From positions 6,224,104-6,288,103 of the forward strand of contig NW_024040485.1 in the NCBI RefSeq assembly GCF_014851395.1: DNA of 64,000 bases, read 5' to 3'. The notes beneath the pieces were generated by a model. That model saw only the letters and a program-made list of their open reading frames with translations, was not told the origin of the DNA and did not search any database. Both the position numbers and the translations under genes were made by a program. Origin of the DNA: Micropterus salmoides (Eukaryota > Chordata > Actinopteri > Centrarchiformes > Centrarchidae). Positions 46,210-58,308 of the stretch are shown here, in pieces (position 1 is the stretch's first letter; each line of letters starts with the position of its first letter).

Positions 46210-49200
46210 CCTGGAGTCTTTATTAGTGTCTTTGGGCGGCTCCACTGCAGCAGCTTCTTTTTTGTCTTCAGGCTGTGAACTCTGACGGTGCTGCTCTGCT
46301 GGCTTTAATGACTGAGCTGCTTCCTCCTCCTTCACAGTTTTGTCTGGTTTCTCTGAAGAAGAAAAGGGAGTGTTTAGTTGGAAAAGTTAGTGATTAAATA
46401 AAGTCAGCATATATGTAACCCCAGTGATAATAGTAATAACACAGTAATAACTCCCCCAAAAGATTCTGAGCATTAAACAGTTTAAAAGTGGAAAATATAG
46501 GTACCGGTACTAATGGTGCTTTCAGAAAAATTCAAGTTTAATCCTTGCGACGCTTTCCTCGCATGAGTGCATTCGCTGCAAGTGTTCATACACAATGCGA
46601 GAAGTTGATTAGAACCCGCGAACATTTGCTCAAGTTGGAAATTTTCAACTCACGTGAAGGCCTTCGGCACCGCCCCATTGGCGTCGCTTTGCGCCGCCCG
46701 ACAGGAATAGCGGCTCTACGCGTCTTTGCATTGACTTTGTATGTAAACTCACCGCTTCTGAACGCTCGCTTCGCTTTTGGTCTGAAAGCACAGTTAGTGC
46801 TGGGCAATACGGCCGGAAATGTTATCACGATAAAACATTTCACATCATTCAATATCGATTATTCTTATGATAAATGTCAAATCATTATAAGGCAGATTTT
46901 TGCTCCTGAGTGAAAGTTGAAGAAACCAGATGGTTAATTGTGGTTTTAAACTATTTTTTAAAGGTCAGAACAAAAACTTTATGCCAAACAGTGGATCCAG
47001 TGTTTCCCATATGTTCATTGATGTTGTGGCGCCACAATATCAACGCTGACTGCCACATAATGATTTCCGATTTAAAATTTTTTTTACTAGGCCTATTTAA
47101 AATCGTATTATTGCAGAGCGCCGTAGCGCATTCACGCAGCACATCCTGTCGTTTGTCCCTCTCTCTCTCCCCCCCTCATGAACACCACTACACAAATCTG
47201 TCCAACACAACGCTGTTGGACACCAAGCTTAAAAAAAAAAAATAAAAAAAGTTATTAGCAAGCACGTAAGGAGCCTAGCTAATAAGAAGAGCCAAGCTAA
47301 CGAATAGAGCTGGGTTGTCGAGGTTAGCACATTGTTTTTAGCTTGTGCCACAGTTACACTGTCATTCTGTGGGAAACACTGGGATCACTTAACAAATCGT
47401 GGTAAAACATTCAAAACAATTATAATTAAGTAAATTTAACTTAAGATTTTTTTCAGTCCCTTTTCCTTTCTAAAATGGCCTTGTTATGTTGGCAAAGGTC
47501 CAGACGACCCAATCCAGTAAACTATTTAGTCCAAAACACATTATTATATCAATATATAGACACGGACTGCTTTATATTAGCCTAACTACAGCTAGCATGT
47601 AAACAAAAAACACGTCTACACGTTGACTTTTTGAATGACACCTTAACTGACCCAATAGAAACTTCCATGCCCTGTCCATGGCCTACAATACCCAATGAGT
47701 GTCCTCGTCGCCAGGAAGTGCGAGTCCCCTTTCTTTCGGTATACACCGACACCGAGCCACCACTTTCCACAGACATATTTATATATTGTCGAATACAAAA
47801 ACACCTCGCGCCGGAGAACTTTAAGCCCTGCCTTATATTATTACTTCTGTGTCTTTCCAAAATTCCTTGTTTGCCTGAATTTGACTGCATGCAAAACACC
47901 CCTGACAATTATTAATGCATTCTCTGTCTTTACAGGGTTAATCGTGGGGTCTACCTGAAGCTGAGGTCGCTACCTCAGCTTCATAATAGAGACCGTTTCA
48001 AGATAAATAGCTTATTGAGTGACAAGAAGTAAGGCGGAGCAGGATGGTAAACACAATAAACACAAAAGGCTCATGAATCTGAAGTCTTAATTAGGGCTTA
48101 ATTAGACCCGAATATTCGACCGTTGGGTACACATTCGATTTTCAATTATGAGATTGAGGGTTTTTTTTGTGCGCCTGACCTCCGACGACAGCAGTGAATG
48201 TAACACTCCAGTTCACATCAAAGGAAAAACGACATGAAGCCCTCAGCTGTGTCGGAGCACTTTAAACTGCGTGATGACTGCAGTAGTGTGGAAGTTATGG
48301 CATTTATTAATTTTACAATTGCTAAATTCATTACAGATCAAAACCTATTTTAAAATTGATCAGTAAACTGTAGGCTGGAAACAAAACAAACAACAACATA
48401 ATGAACGCATTTAAATAAGCCTAGTTACAGTGGGGGAAAAAAGTATTTGACCCCTTGCTGATTTTGCAGGTTTGCCCACTTACAAAGAATGCAACAATCT
48501 ACAATTTTAATCATATGTACATTCTAACAGTGAAAGACAGAATCCCAAAGAAAATTCCAGAAAATCACATCATATGAATTTATAAAAATTGATAACCATC
48601 TGATGAGGAAAAACAAGTATTTGACCCCCTACCAAACAGCAAGTATTCTGGCTCCTACAAGCCAGTTAGTCTTTCTTTAAGACACAGCCCCAATCCCAAC
48701 CAATTATCTACATCAAATACACCTGCCTCACCTCGTTACCTGTATAAAAGACACCTGTCAACACCCAAACAACCAGCATCCAACATCAGCACCATGGGCA
48801 AGACCAAAGAGCTTTCTACGGACATCAGGGACAAGATTGTTGATCTGCACAAGGCTGGGATGGGCTACAAGAGAATCGGAAAGCAACTTGGAGAGAAAAG
48901 ATCAACTGTCGGTGCAGTTATCAGGAAATGGAAGAAGCACCACACCACCGCCAACCTCCCTCGGTCTGGGCCTCCACACAAGATCTCGCCTCGTGGGGTG
49001 TCCCTGATCATGCGAACGGTGAGGAATCATCCCAAAACCACAAGGGGGGAACTGATGAATCAACTGAAGGCAGCTGGGACCACAGTTACAAAAGAAACGG
49101 TTGGTAACACACTACGCCGTCATGGATTGAAATCCTGCAGCGCACGCAAGGTCCCCCTGCTCAAGAAGAAACATGTACAGGCCCGCATGAAGTTCACCAT

Positions 49201-52200
49201 TCACCACCTGGACGACTCAGAAGAGGCCTGGAAGAAGGTGATGTGGTCAGATGAGACCAAAATAGAACTTTTTGGCCTCAACTCAACTCGTCGTGTTTGG
49301 AGGGCAAAGAACACCGAGTACAACCCAAAGAACACCATCCCCACCGTCAAGCATGGTGGTGGCAACATCATGCTTTGGGGGTGCTTTTCAGCCAAGGGGA
49401 CGGGACAACTCCATCGTATTGAGGGGAGGATGGACGGGGCCATGTATCGTGGAATTCTGGACCAACATCTCCTTCCCTCAGTGAGAGAGCTGAAGATGGG
49501 TCGAGGATGGGTGTTTCAGCACGACAACGACCCTAAGCACACCGCCAAAGTAACAAAAGAGTGGCTGAAGAAGAAGCACATCAAGGTTCTGGAGTGGCCT
49601 AGCCAGTCTCCAGACCTGAATGCAATTGAAAATCTTTGGAGGGAGCTTAAAATTCGAGTTGCCAGGCGACAACCTCGGAACCTGAATGATTTGGAGGCTG
49701 TCTGCAGGGAGGAGTGGGCCAACATCCCTGCCGAAATGTGCACAAACCTTGTCAACAACTATAAAAACCGTTTGACATCTGTGCTGGCCAATAATGGCTT
49801 TTCTACAAAATATTAACATGCTGTTTGTCCAGGGGGTCAAATACTTGTTTTTCCTCATCAGATGGTTATCAATTTTAATAAATTCATATGATGTGATTTT
49901 CTGGAATTTTCTTTGGGATTCTGTCTTTCACTGTTAGAATGTACATATGATTAAAATTATAGATCGTTGCATTCTTTGTAAGTGGGCAAACCTGCAAAAT
50001 CAGCAAGGGGTCAAATACTTTTTTCCCCCACTGTATATTAGGCCGATTGTAGAAGAAAATCATTTAGTCGCTATAATAAAGTCGCTATTATAAAGTTAAA
50101 AGAGAATTTTGCATAATAACATGTTAGATTTAGTTCCGCTACCAAAAATACGCTCATCCCGTGCGCTCTCCGCCTGGACTCCTGCCCGGTGAAACTATTT
50201 CCGGATTCTGCTCTGGACCTGCTCGGATCAGACTCTCTCACTCTGGACTCTCAGCTACGGTTCCCCCTGCTCTGCACAGCAGCCACCAACCCGGTTCGGC
50301 ACACATCTATTTTCACTCTGCCTCGCTCTTCTGCTGCTCAATATCGGATCCCTTTAACCTGCAATAATTATTTCTCCCTTTCTTAGTCCTGTACCTGTGT
50401 CTGCTAGCCCTGCTATAAAAGAAAGTTAAACAAAAACAGAGTTAAAAACTAAGATTTGGTAGTGAGAATAATAAAAGCTTCAATTATTCGCATCCAAGCT
50501 TAAAAAGAAAAAGCCAGCCCTAGTTTTAAAGTCATGTGTCCAACGCCACAAAAGCACATTTAATGTCTCTAAATGGCAAAAGTGCAAGACCCTACACTAG
50601 GACTGATATTGTTGCTAGTTAGACTGGCCAGTGCTTTTAACTGCCCCTTAAAGGACAAATTTAAGTATTTTGATTTTAATTGAATCCACCAACTGATATG
50701 TCATTTTAAAAGTAGCTGTAATAGCTACCGACTATTTCTTAGAGTAATTCTACCGTCGTAATAATTAGCACTACGATTTCATTGTTAAGTAGGGGTGGGG
50801 GGAAAAAAATAAAAAAAATATTTGATACAGCATAGTATCGTGATATTTGCCATGGCAATACTGTATCGATACACGGACGCCAAGTATCGATATTTTATTA
50901 TAAATTGCAGATGGGAGTTTTAACTTTTTGGTACTAGAATAATAAAATCTATTGCTTTTTTAGTCCACTAGAAAACTTAACAGGACCATATAGAGGACTG
51001 AAAAAGTGATGTGAACAAACAGAAATGTCTCTTTTTAGATAAACAGATGTTGACAAAGTTTGACTTTTGGGACCTACTTGGAAGTTGGAAAAAGGTAATA
51101 AATTTCAATATATATCAATACATTTAAAAATCGCAATAAAATCGAATCGCAACATAAATGTCGTGATAATATCGTATCGTGGGGCCTCTGGTGATTCCCA
51201 CCCGTACTGTTAAGCAGCAGATTTGTCTCGTCATCAGAACAAAAAGGACTCTGTGGCAGCAGAAATTAAAGCCTGTCACTTAATACACGCAAAGGGATCA
51301 CTGTTTTATAGAAAAATACACAGCTAAACAACAAAAAGCACAGAGACTTGTGGCAAATCACTGTTAGTGTCACTCACTTGCTGCTTGACTCCCAAAGAAG
51401 TTAATCACTGAATTGGCCTTTGCCGCTGGTTTACTTTTGGCGGCGTTGACCTAAAATATCAAAGACAGTGGTAAAAAACTACAGAAATGACTCTGCTACT
51501 GTAGTTAATCACACCACACACTACAAAGCCATACCACAGGCACGTCCTCCTTCTGCTCTGACTTAATGTCTTTGCCACTGTCCTGGTTCTTAGGAGCAGT
51601 CTTATTTGCTAACATTCCCATGATGCCTTTCTGCGGCTTGGTGGAAGGTTTTGAAGCCAAATTAGCTTCTCCATTCATCCCAGACTTTTTGTGTTCAGGC
51701 TCTGGTGTAGGAGCACAATGGACTTCACTTATTTTCTGCAGCTCCAGAGAAGACATGGGCACTGCGCTGGCACAGCGGATCGCACTGTATCTGCAAACGG
51801 AGTAGAAGGAACAATTTAAGCACTCTCCTGAAGACTGAGAGTCCTATAAAAACCCTTCTAAACACCCTGTAGCTACCACTACCCCCAGCTAAAAAAAGTA
51901 ATCTCAGCAGGGTAACTGTAATTTGAAATAAAGTAGCTTTTCCTCACCTGTGTAATGGCATTATTTACTATCCACTTAAAAGCACAAACAAATGTGGTCA
52001 ACATACTTGCTGCAGTTCTTCAGATTGTCTTTCACAGCATCATAGTCAACGCTGTACAGGGGGCCGCTGTCTTTCAGTGATGCTTTCTGGACACTGTAGA
52101 CATGGACACTGACTACCAAGCTCATCTTGGATTTGAAATCTGCAAAAGAAAACACCTGAGGTTGCCTCTTCTACAAGAGATATATTGCTAAAAACAGACA

Positions 52201-53738
52201 AACAGAATTTACACACCTTCCAACTTGTCCTCCTTGACAATGGACACCTTGTGACTCTGAAAAGAAGCACAACATGAGTAACACAATATACGTGTACAGA
52301 AACTCGCGGACCACGCCGCAACAGGTCTCAGTTTAACTGACCGTGTTTCTCACCGTTTGGCCATTGTCCACAGACTTCCCCGACACGAGATAGGTGGCAT
52401 GGAGCTGAGCTGAACCTTCCTGCCTCTTGTGATCCAAGTAATGGTAAAGCATTCTGAAAACAAGACAGACCATTTCATTAACTCTGACATCATACTATGT
52501 TCCCAAAGAATTGATATTGATATACTGACTACTGCATAACCTTCTCTACACTTATCCTTGAGCTCTGCATAAAGTCATGCGTCACTTACAACACATCAGC
52601 AAATACTGTTTGATCACATAAAAAAAAGGTGCATCTGGTTTTGCCTCAGACAGATCTACATCCGTCTGAACTGGGTATTGTCCTTCAATATTTTTGGTGT
52701 ACTGATAAAAATCTCTTAATAAAAATTTCAATAATTTCAGCCCATTTCTTACCATATCAGCTACATTGTGTTAAGACAAAATTAAACACTGGTGTTGAAC
52801 TTGAAGGCTCTTTCCTGACCTTGGAAACAGTCATCATGATTGTGATTCCAGTCAGTATAAACAGGACCACCTGGCTCTGAAAATCTTTGGCTTCTTCCCA
52901 TTTCTGCATTGTTTTAAGCCAACTAAGTGAAAAGAAGGAGCAACACTCACTGCTTAGCGGTGTTTACATGGACCCCGAGAGTGAGACTCAGCCATTTATA
53001 GGTCACCTGGTCAACAGAAAACAGACGAAAACATTTGTGTTTGGAGTCAGATTTTGCTTGGCTTCATGGGTGGGGAATCTGGGAGAAAAAGGCTTAAGTA
53101 TTGAGCTTTATCGTCTACAACTGGAACGTTAATTTATCTATAACGTTTAGCTGAAGTTACAGTAACGTAATAGCTTGAACCTAGCTAGCTAACCTGTCAT
53201 ACTTTGTAACGTTAGCCTTTTAGTTTCCATCATTAAACTCGCTAAAGATAGATATGCAACGCCTCATGTAGTTTAGCTAAGAAAATGTCAATCTTTGAGT
53301 CTTATTCGACATTTGATAATCAAAGACAAACAAACAACCGTTGGCGGTTAACGTTACCAGCAAACTGGAGCTAGTCAATTTATTTATTTACACAAATTAT
53401 ATACGTTTTTGATGAATTTAAGTGTTGTGTTCTAGATCATTCATACGCCGAATTAACCAAAAACCCCACAACAAATTGTAAATAGTCATAGGTCATACCA
53501 TGATCAAAATATATATTGCCCTGAAAGAAAACAAACCATAAACATGTCTTTTTTGGACGCAATTCACCGGCTACTTATGTCAGGGCTAACTCGGGTCTAA
53601 CGTCAGTAGCGTTACGTTAAATTGGCCCCAAGAATAACATTCATAAAAGAGGACATATCACGAATCAGGATTTTCACTTACTATCTTGTTGTGGTCGTTG
53701 ACAAATTCGTCGATGTTATCCAAGTAAAGCTCGTCCAT
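43571..53738 (-). CDS. pold3: DNA polymerase delta subunit 3 (p66)
   Basis: Twelve exons, in transcript order: 53682-53738, 52951-53006, 52354-52453, 52217-52256, 52007-52139, 51535-51790, 51378-51450, 46208-46352, 45822-45925, 45488-45573, 45282-45363, 43571-43776; 1338 nt, 445 aa (human about 466). The N-terminus MDELYLDNIDEFVNDHNKI and VTYKWLSLTLGVHVN form the winged-helix region that binds the p50 subunit. KPQKGIMGML is a conserved internal motif; the middle is charged and low-complexity (KKKRRRIRKPEPDSSDDD). VTEKVYESES leads to the C-terminal PCNA-binding box QASIMGFF. The product is a nuclear accessory subunit of polymerase delta, linking it to PCNA in replication, repair and mutagenic bypass. 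All junctions are GT-AG; the exon 8 donor merges into a GT microsatellite. Introns carry a Tc1 transposon and hAT-type MITEs. Confidence 0.96.
44048..44070. repeat. (TA)n microsatellite
   Basis: Short TA run in intron 11 of pold3. Confidence 0.8.
44126..45199. mobile_element. hAT-type MITE, 1058 bp, intron 11 of pold3
   Basis: The element 44134-45191 starts CAGTGTTGGGGGTAAC and ends GAGTAACTACCCCAACACTG, so the ends are inverted repeats. The flanks attagatg (44126-44133) and attacatg (45192-45199) are an 8-bp target duplication with one change, as hAT elements make. Inside are many TAACTAGT/AGTAAC subterminal words and no transposase. Confidence 0.85.
46166..46207. repeat. (CA)n microsatellite abutting the pold3 exon 8 donor
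   Basis: About 21 CA units; on the pold3 strand a GT run that starts at the first intronic base. Confidence 0.95.
46514..46792. repeat. MITE-like repeat, intron 7 of pold3
   Basis: gtgctttcag at the left is mirrored by ctgaaagcac at the right; inside, cttcgcttttggtctgaaag and gtcgctttgcgccgcccgac are recognisable fish-repeat words. Superfamily not assigned. Confidence 0.45.
46998..47381. mobile_element. MITE, 384 bp, CAGTGTTTCCCA ends
   Basis: Ends CAGTGTTTCCCA and TGGGAAACACTG are perfect inverted repeats, as in a common fish hAT-like MITE. ggatc is present on both sides; a full 8-bp duplication is not seen. Confidence 0.6.
48428..50033 (+). mobile_element. Complete Tc1-like transposon, 1606 bp, intron 7 of pold3
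   Basis: TA flanks both ends (48426-48427, 50034-50035). The inverted repeats span about 48428-48631 and 49831-50033, roughly 200 bp each, nearly identical. Each contains the word AAGTATTTGACCCC at its outer and inner end (the IR/DR layout known from Sleeping Beauty-type elements). Between them is one intact transposase frame. The near-identity of the ends and the open frame indicate recent insertion. It is oriented opposite to pold3. Confidence 0.95.
48794..49816 (+). CDS. Tc1/mariner transposase, full length, 340 aa
   Basis: Cut-and-paste DDE transposase. The N-terminus (MGKTKELSTDIRDKIVDLHK, KRSTVGAVIRKW) is the paired-type helix-turn-helix DNA-binding region, followed by a GRPR-like linker (LPRSGPP) and a second helix-turn-helix. 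Catalytic residues are D153 (MWSDETKIELFG), D244 (FQHDNDPKHT) and E279 (SPDLNAIENLW), the same spacing and positions as in Sleeping Beauty transposase, which is also 340 aa. The glycine-rich HGGGNIMLWG box and the terminal TKY are present. No stop or frameshift. The start is the ATG just after the short leader CAGCACC; a TATA-like gtataaaag at 48741 could serve as promoter. Confidence 0.95.
   Translation: MGKTKELSTDIRDKIVDLHKAGMGYKRIGKQLGEKRSTVGAVIRKWKKHHTTANLPRSGPPHKISPRGVSLIMRTVRNHPKTTRGELMNQLKAAGTTVTKETVGNTLRRHGLKSCSARKVPLLKKKHVQARMKFTIHHLDDSEEAWKKVMWSDETKIELFGLNSTRRVWRAKNTEYNPKNTIPTVKHGGGNIMLWGCFSAKGTGQLHRIEGRMDGAMYRGILDQHLLPSVRELKMGRGWVFQHDNDPKHTAKVTKEWLKKKHIKVLEWPSQSPDLNAIENLWRELKIRVARRQPRNLNDLEAVCREEWANIPAEMCTNLVNNYKNRLTSVLANNGFSTKY
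50782..51214. mobile_element. hAT-like MITE, about 417 bp, intron 7 of pold3
   Basis: The ends TAGGGGTGGG (50790) and CCCACCCGTA (to 51206) are inverted repeats with one change. The flanks ttgttaag and ctgttaag are an 8-bp duplication with one change. The interior is full of tatcg/cgata words typical of a common fish repeat. Confidence 0.65.
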
Positions 53739-53860
53739 TTTATTAGATATTCCGTGAATGTGTACGTCTTGTTGAACCGATTTGACTGCGCGGGAAGGCA
53801 CTTTATTTACTTCCTGTTAAATGTCACGTGTGCCTCCTTTTCTTTCCGGTGGGATGAGAG
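53739..53860 (-). promoter_or_regulatory. pold3: pold3 promoter region
   Basis: Immediately upstream of the pold3 start there is no TATA box, but there are two ETS-type sites (acttcctg at 53810-53817; tttccgg at 53843-53849, CCGGAAA on the gene strand) and an E-box CACGTG at 53825-53830. This set is usual for housekeeping and replication genes. The transcription start was not determined. Confidence 0.5.
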
Positions 53861-54209
53861 GCTGCAGGCTGCAGGCTGCCCTCTACATGTCTACACGGGC
53901 GACACACTCAAAATAAACTCAAAGAATACGGCTGGTGATGGAGCGTTTTACTAATTTGCTCAAGTACTGTATTTAGGTTTAAAATTAAGTTAACTTGAGT
54001 ATATCTGTCTTGGCAGACCTTCTGCTTTACCACTGCTTATTGCCAAGAACTATTGCACTTTTTACTGTATTGCAGATTAAGATAGTAGTCTAAAGAGAAA
54101 AACGAATGCTAATGCTGTTGACAGTGACACAATGCATTTCAGATAAGGCTTATATATGTATCTTGACAGTTTTAGAGAATTCACTCAATGCTCTCTCTCT
54201 GTCTCTTAA

Positions 54210-54730
54210 TTCAATTCAAGAAAGCTTATTGGCACGGACATTATGACAACATTATTGCCAAAGCCGCATACATCCACACATAAAAGCAGAGTGATAATGT
54301 TAACATAACAGAAGTGAAATTAAATAAGTTGGTGTCTTCACCGGCTGTCCCTCAGGTTGAGGCAGGCTGCAACATATTTTGCTGCCAGTGTGGCCAAATC
54401 TTTCTTCTCTCCCAGAATGAGTGGTAGTTTTTCTTCATTTGTGTAGTTTTGAAACTCAGGGAGGATTGAGTTGAGTTCACTGAATTTCTAATTTCAGTAT
54501 ATTTGGTGTACTGGGTTAAGAAGTGCAGCTCTGTCTCTCTGGCCCCCAGACTGCAGGGCGAGCACAGCCTCTCCTCTCCGGGCAGCCAGGTCTGCCTGTG
54601 CCAGCCTTTTTCGATGGCTAGGCTGTGCTCACGGAGTCTGTATGCTGTCAGGGTTTTCCTAAGTTTTGTGTCTTTTATGAACTCAGGTAAGCAGCAGCTG
54701 TTTATTTCGTGTTTTAGAACAGAATAGCAT
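54210..54730. repeat. Teleost interspersed repeat
   Basis: Begins aattcaattcaagaaagctt and attggcacggacattatgac, passes ctctggcccccagactgcag and gggcagccaggtctgcctgt, and ends near tcaggtaagcagcag. I recognise this order from many fish genomes; the frame through it (54503-54727) is repeat-derived. Confidence 0.6.
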
Positions 54731-54745
54731 TGTAGTTAGTGCTGT

Positions 54746-54748
<3 letters not shown>

Positions 54749-54799
<51 letters not shown>
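54749..54799. repeat. (TC)n microsatellite
   Basis: About 25 dinucleotide units. Confidence 0.95.
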
Positions 54800-54803
<4 letters not shown>

Positions 54804-57130
54804 AATGCACTGAAATGCAAGTGGGTACTAGGCTACAAATCTTGCTAGTAGCTTACCACAGGTGAACAAAAAATAGAGATCACCGTTGTAGAGTATCAAT
54901 AGTTTGTGCACCTTCAAATCTTTCTACCAGGTTGTGCTTTCTGAATTGTGGCAATGCTATACAAATCCAAACGGGCTGTTTTAAGACAAAAATGCTCACT
55001 TTAAGTTTAGCCACAAGGATGAAAAGTCATGAAATGGTTAATGGATAGAAACCACAGCTTTTAATTTGTTTTAAATAGGTAACTCGCCAGGAAATGGAAA
55101 TAATCGGGGCTACAGCAGCCAGCAGAAGGCAGTTATAAATGGAGAGAAAGAGACTCCTCTGCAGCCTGCAGGGAGGAGATCAGCGGCAGTGATTAGTGCA
55201 TCACAAAGCAGTCAATATAAATGTTGAATTTAAATGAGCTGCTGTGACAGAGCTATTCCGGAAGGACAATGTTGATAAATCTTCTGTGACCTCACCATCA
55301 ATTGTAAGTTTTACAAACAAAACACTGGTCAGCATGAGGGCAAATTCCTCCCAGCTTCACTGCTTGTCATCATCTGTCTGTATCAGGGGAAGCTCATAAT
55401 GACTCGAATTCAGACCGGTTCAAAGCGCTCATACATCACTTGTTGGGATAAATCTTTCTCACTGGAGTTTATAAACATGAATACGATGATGGGCAGAGGC
55501 ACAAATATCAATGGTGTGAATGATTTCTTTTACATACCAGAGTTGATCCGCTGTTGCACCAACAAAAAGCAGCATCACACAGCTAAAAGACCAACAAATG
55601 ACTCAGTGAAGATCAGAGTCAAGGGCAGTCCAGTCAGGTTCATTATGGGCATCACAATATACCAACCCAGTTGTGGAAAATAAAAAATGATGACGTGTCT
55701 CAGGGAGCCCTATTAATGCTACCCATTATTATAGTAATAATACAGCAGTGGTGTTACAGTAGATCCTCGCCCTCCACACATGAGGCCCAGGTTTAATTCC
55801 TGGCAAATGTAATGACCTTTTCAACCTCAATCATATCAGAGAAGAATAACAACTGCTGCCCTTTCAACCACATCATATCATTGATTGCTCAACGGGGAAG
55901 TTTACACCTTCCTTGGGGGGGGGGTCTGTATGCCATTTCTGGCCAAAGCAGTAATGCAACCTGAGTTAAATGAAAACTGAATGTGATTTATCTATCCATC
56001 TATCTATCTATATTGTTAAGATCAAAACATAATGAGAACATTTGATTAGTAATTTAAATAGAAAGCAAATAAGAAATCCTTAGAGAAGTAAAAGTTAAAT
56101 GTAGCTTTTTATTTATTTGAGTTACAGTAAGCGGAGTCAGTGAACTGCTATCAAACCCCAAACCTACTAATGTCACACCAGAGTGGAACTCGAGCACCCC
56201 AACAGCCTCTCTGGTTAGCTCAAATGCCTCTCTGGGGTGACCTAATGGGGCAAAAGTAAACCTTGACTGTAACCACAACCCTGAACATAGAAGAGATGCC
56301 ACTTTTTATTTTTGCCTTAGAGAGACTTTGTGCTTTTGTGTGAAACAAATATTCTGTATTTGGTGCCTTTGTCTTAACTTTTGCATTGGATATAATTTAG
56401 TGTCTCTGTCCTGTAAAGAACATATGCACACAGAAATGTGTTTTGCATTTCTACAGTTTAACAACAACAAATCACTCTCTGATCAACCAATGTCTCTGTG
56501 TGTGTTGATCTCGAGGTTTATGGTTTTAATTTACAGCATGTATGCAATACAAACCTCCTGTACAGAACAGTCCAAGTTGGATAAGGCAAATAGGACATTG
56601 AGTTTGAAGTTTGAAATCATAGTAGACAGTGTTTGATCAAACTTTCACTCCATGGATATGAAAGTGTGTCACTGTCATCATCATGGATCACATCATAAAA
56701 GGTTGGTGAAGACCAGGAGAGTTCTGAATCTTTTGTAACATTGTGTCACCTGATGTCTGAACTTTATGCAGGCAGATACAGTTTTGTTTTATAACAATTC
56801 AATTAACTGATCAGAAGCCATTCCCCTCGCAGAATGCTGAACATTTTACTGTTATTTTCTGATACAAATGCAGTTTGAAAATAGGAAAATATAGAGAATA
56901 GCATAAGTATTAATTAATTCAGGTGCTCCTATTATTTTGTCCACCCCTATGTTGTCACTGTTTATTTGCTGTTGTCAGTGAAGTAGAGACGAAATGAGTT
57001 CGCATGACAGCCTTTTGATAGCAACATCTAATATTCTTACTGACTGAGATCTCTGCTGTGCTCTCCAGAGCTGGCAATGCGATCCATCAATCAGACACGT
57101 ACACAAACGGGCACACAGGCACACAGGCGC

Positions 57131-57273
57131 ACACATACACACACACACACACACAAAGAAGAAGAAGAAGAAGAAGAAGAAGAAGAAGAAGAAGAAGAAG
57201 AAGAAGAAGAAGAAGAAGAAGAAGAAGAAGAAGAAGAAGAAGAAGAAGAAGAAGAAGAAGAAGAAGAAGAAGA
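57131..57273. repeat. (AC)n followed by a long (GAA)n tract
   Basis: A short AC run (to about 57155) leads into about 39 GAA/AGA units (57157-57273), almost pure. Open frames through it are long runs of glutamate, arginine or leucine and are artefacts of the repeat. Confidence 0.95.
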
Positions 57274-58308
57274 ATTAGAACCAACATCAGCCTAAAGCAA
57301 AGCACAAAGTCCATTTGGCCGTGTCGGTGCTCACAAAGGCAGCAGTATTCCTCTTAGAAGTGAATCAGATGAGATCTTTGAAGTCTGGTCTGGGTTAAAC
57401 CTTGATAATGGATTCTTTTATCAGCGATTTCCTTGTGTAAGAAGGTGAATGCAAAGCATTTGGCAGAGGAAAAAAAGATTCCCTTTTATTCTGCTGTGGA
57501 AATATTTTCTATGTTGGAGAAATACACAAAATTTTCCTATTCCCCCTGCTGTTCTCTGGCTTCTGACATTGAATTTACTGCTCCGAAGCATCAGATCCAC
57601 AGAAAAGATATCTGCTAGAGAAATGCACAAGGAATGTATTAGATATTAGATATCTCTCGTGCTGCCTGCAGACCCATTTGAGAGGTGTTTGTTCTCAAAC
57701 AGCCTCTATGATTTTTTCAACAGAAAATGATGTCTTGTTTTATGATTCATAGGTTTTTTTTTTACAATTGTAAACACCTCCATTTCAAAATAGAGCCTGC
57801 AAGAGACGGAGGAGAAAGGGTGGTACGGAGAGGAAGAGGATTCTGCATGCGTGGTAGAGTAAGACAACAGCAGAGATGACCGAGAGCTGTAGACTGTGAT
57901 GACATTAGGGCTACTGTGGTAACCAGGTAATCATCCATGGGCTGTCATTTAAAGAGACTGGTCTCAGAGAGCAGCCAAATGTGGCCTGGTAAAAGAGGTC
58001 AAATATGTATTGTGAAAAGGCATAACTGCATATTACCAAAATTAAAATCTATTGCTTGTATGTAATTCTTGTATGTTAGTCCCAACGACTAACCCCCACT
58101 GGGGGTATTTCTTTTAGAGAGTCATGGAGCTAGAAGCCAATCACACACACCATGTTTTTTATCTATGGACTTGGCCAAAACACGCTGGTGAGGACAGAAT
58201 TTCATTGGCAAAAGAGCTAAAGTGGGTGTTCCAGGGGAGCCAATGGTACCATGTGTGCAGTGCTATCCTCTGATGGAGTGCTGCTATACAAATGCAAGAG
58301 ACCGATTA

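Larger units (their letters stand above)
53861..58308. other. Intergenic, no host gene seen
   Basis: Apart from the repeats listed separately, nothing codes convincingly. A 94-codon frame at 55399-55683 has no recognised domain. Stretches near 55060-55640 and 57370-57660 are of ordinary base composition and could be conserved non-coding DNA, but this cannot be judged from one sequence. A weak (TATC) tract lies near 55990-56010. Confidence 0.4.

Noticed and set aside
47582..47958. Overlapping 87-108 codon frames in intron 7 of pold3
   Set aside because: Intronic, on both strands, without domain similarity.
49478..49858. 126-codon minus-strand frame
   Set aside because: Antisense of the Tc1 transposase gene.
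55399..55683. 94-codon frame in intergenic DNA
   Set aside because: No domain, no splice-site pattern, no neighbouring exon; left as unexplained non-coding sequence.
57058..57357. Open frames with about 50-70 consecutive Glu, Arg or Leu
   Set aside because: All three come from the GAA tract; no flanking domain or splice context.
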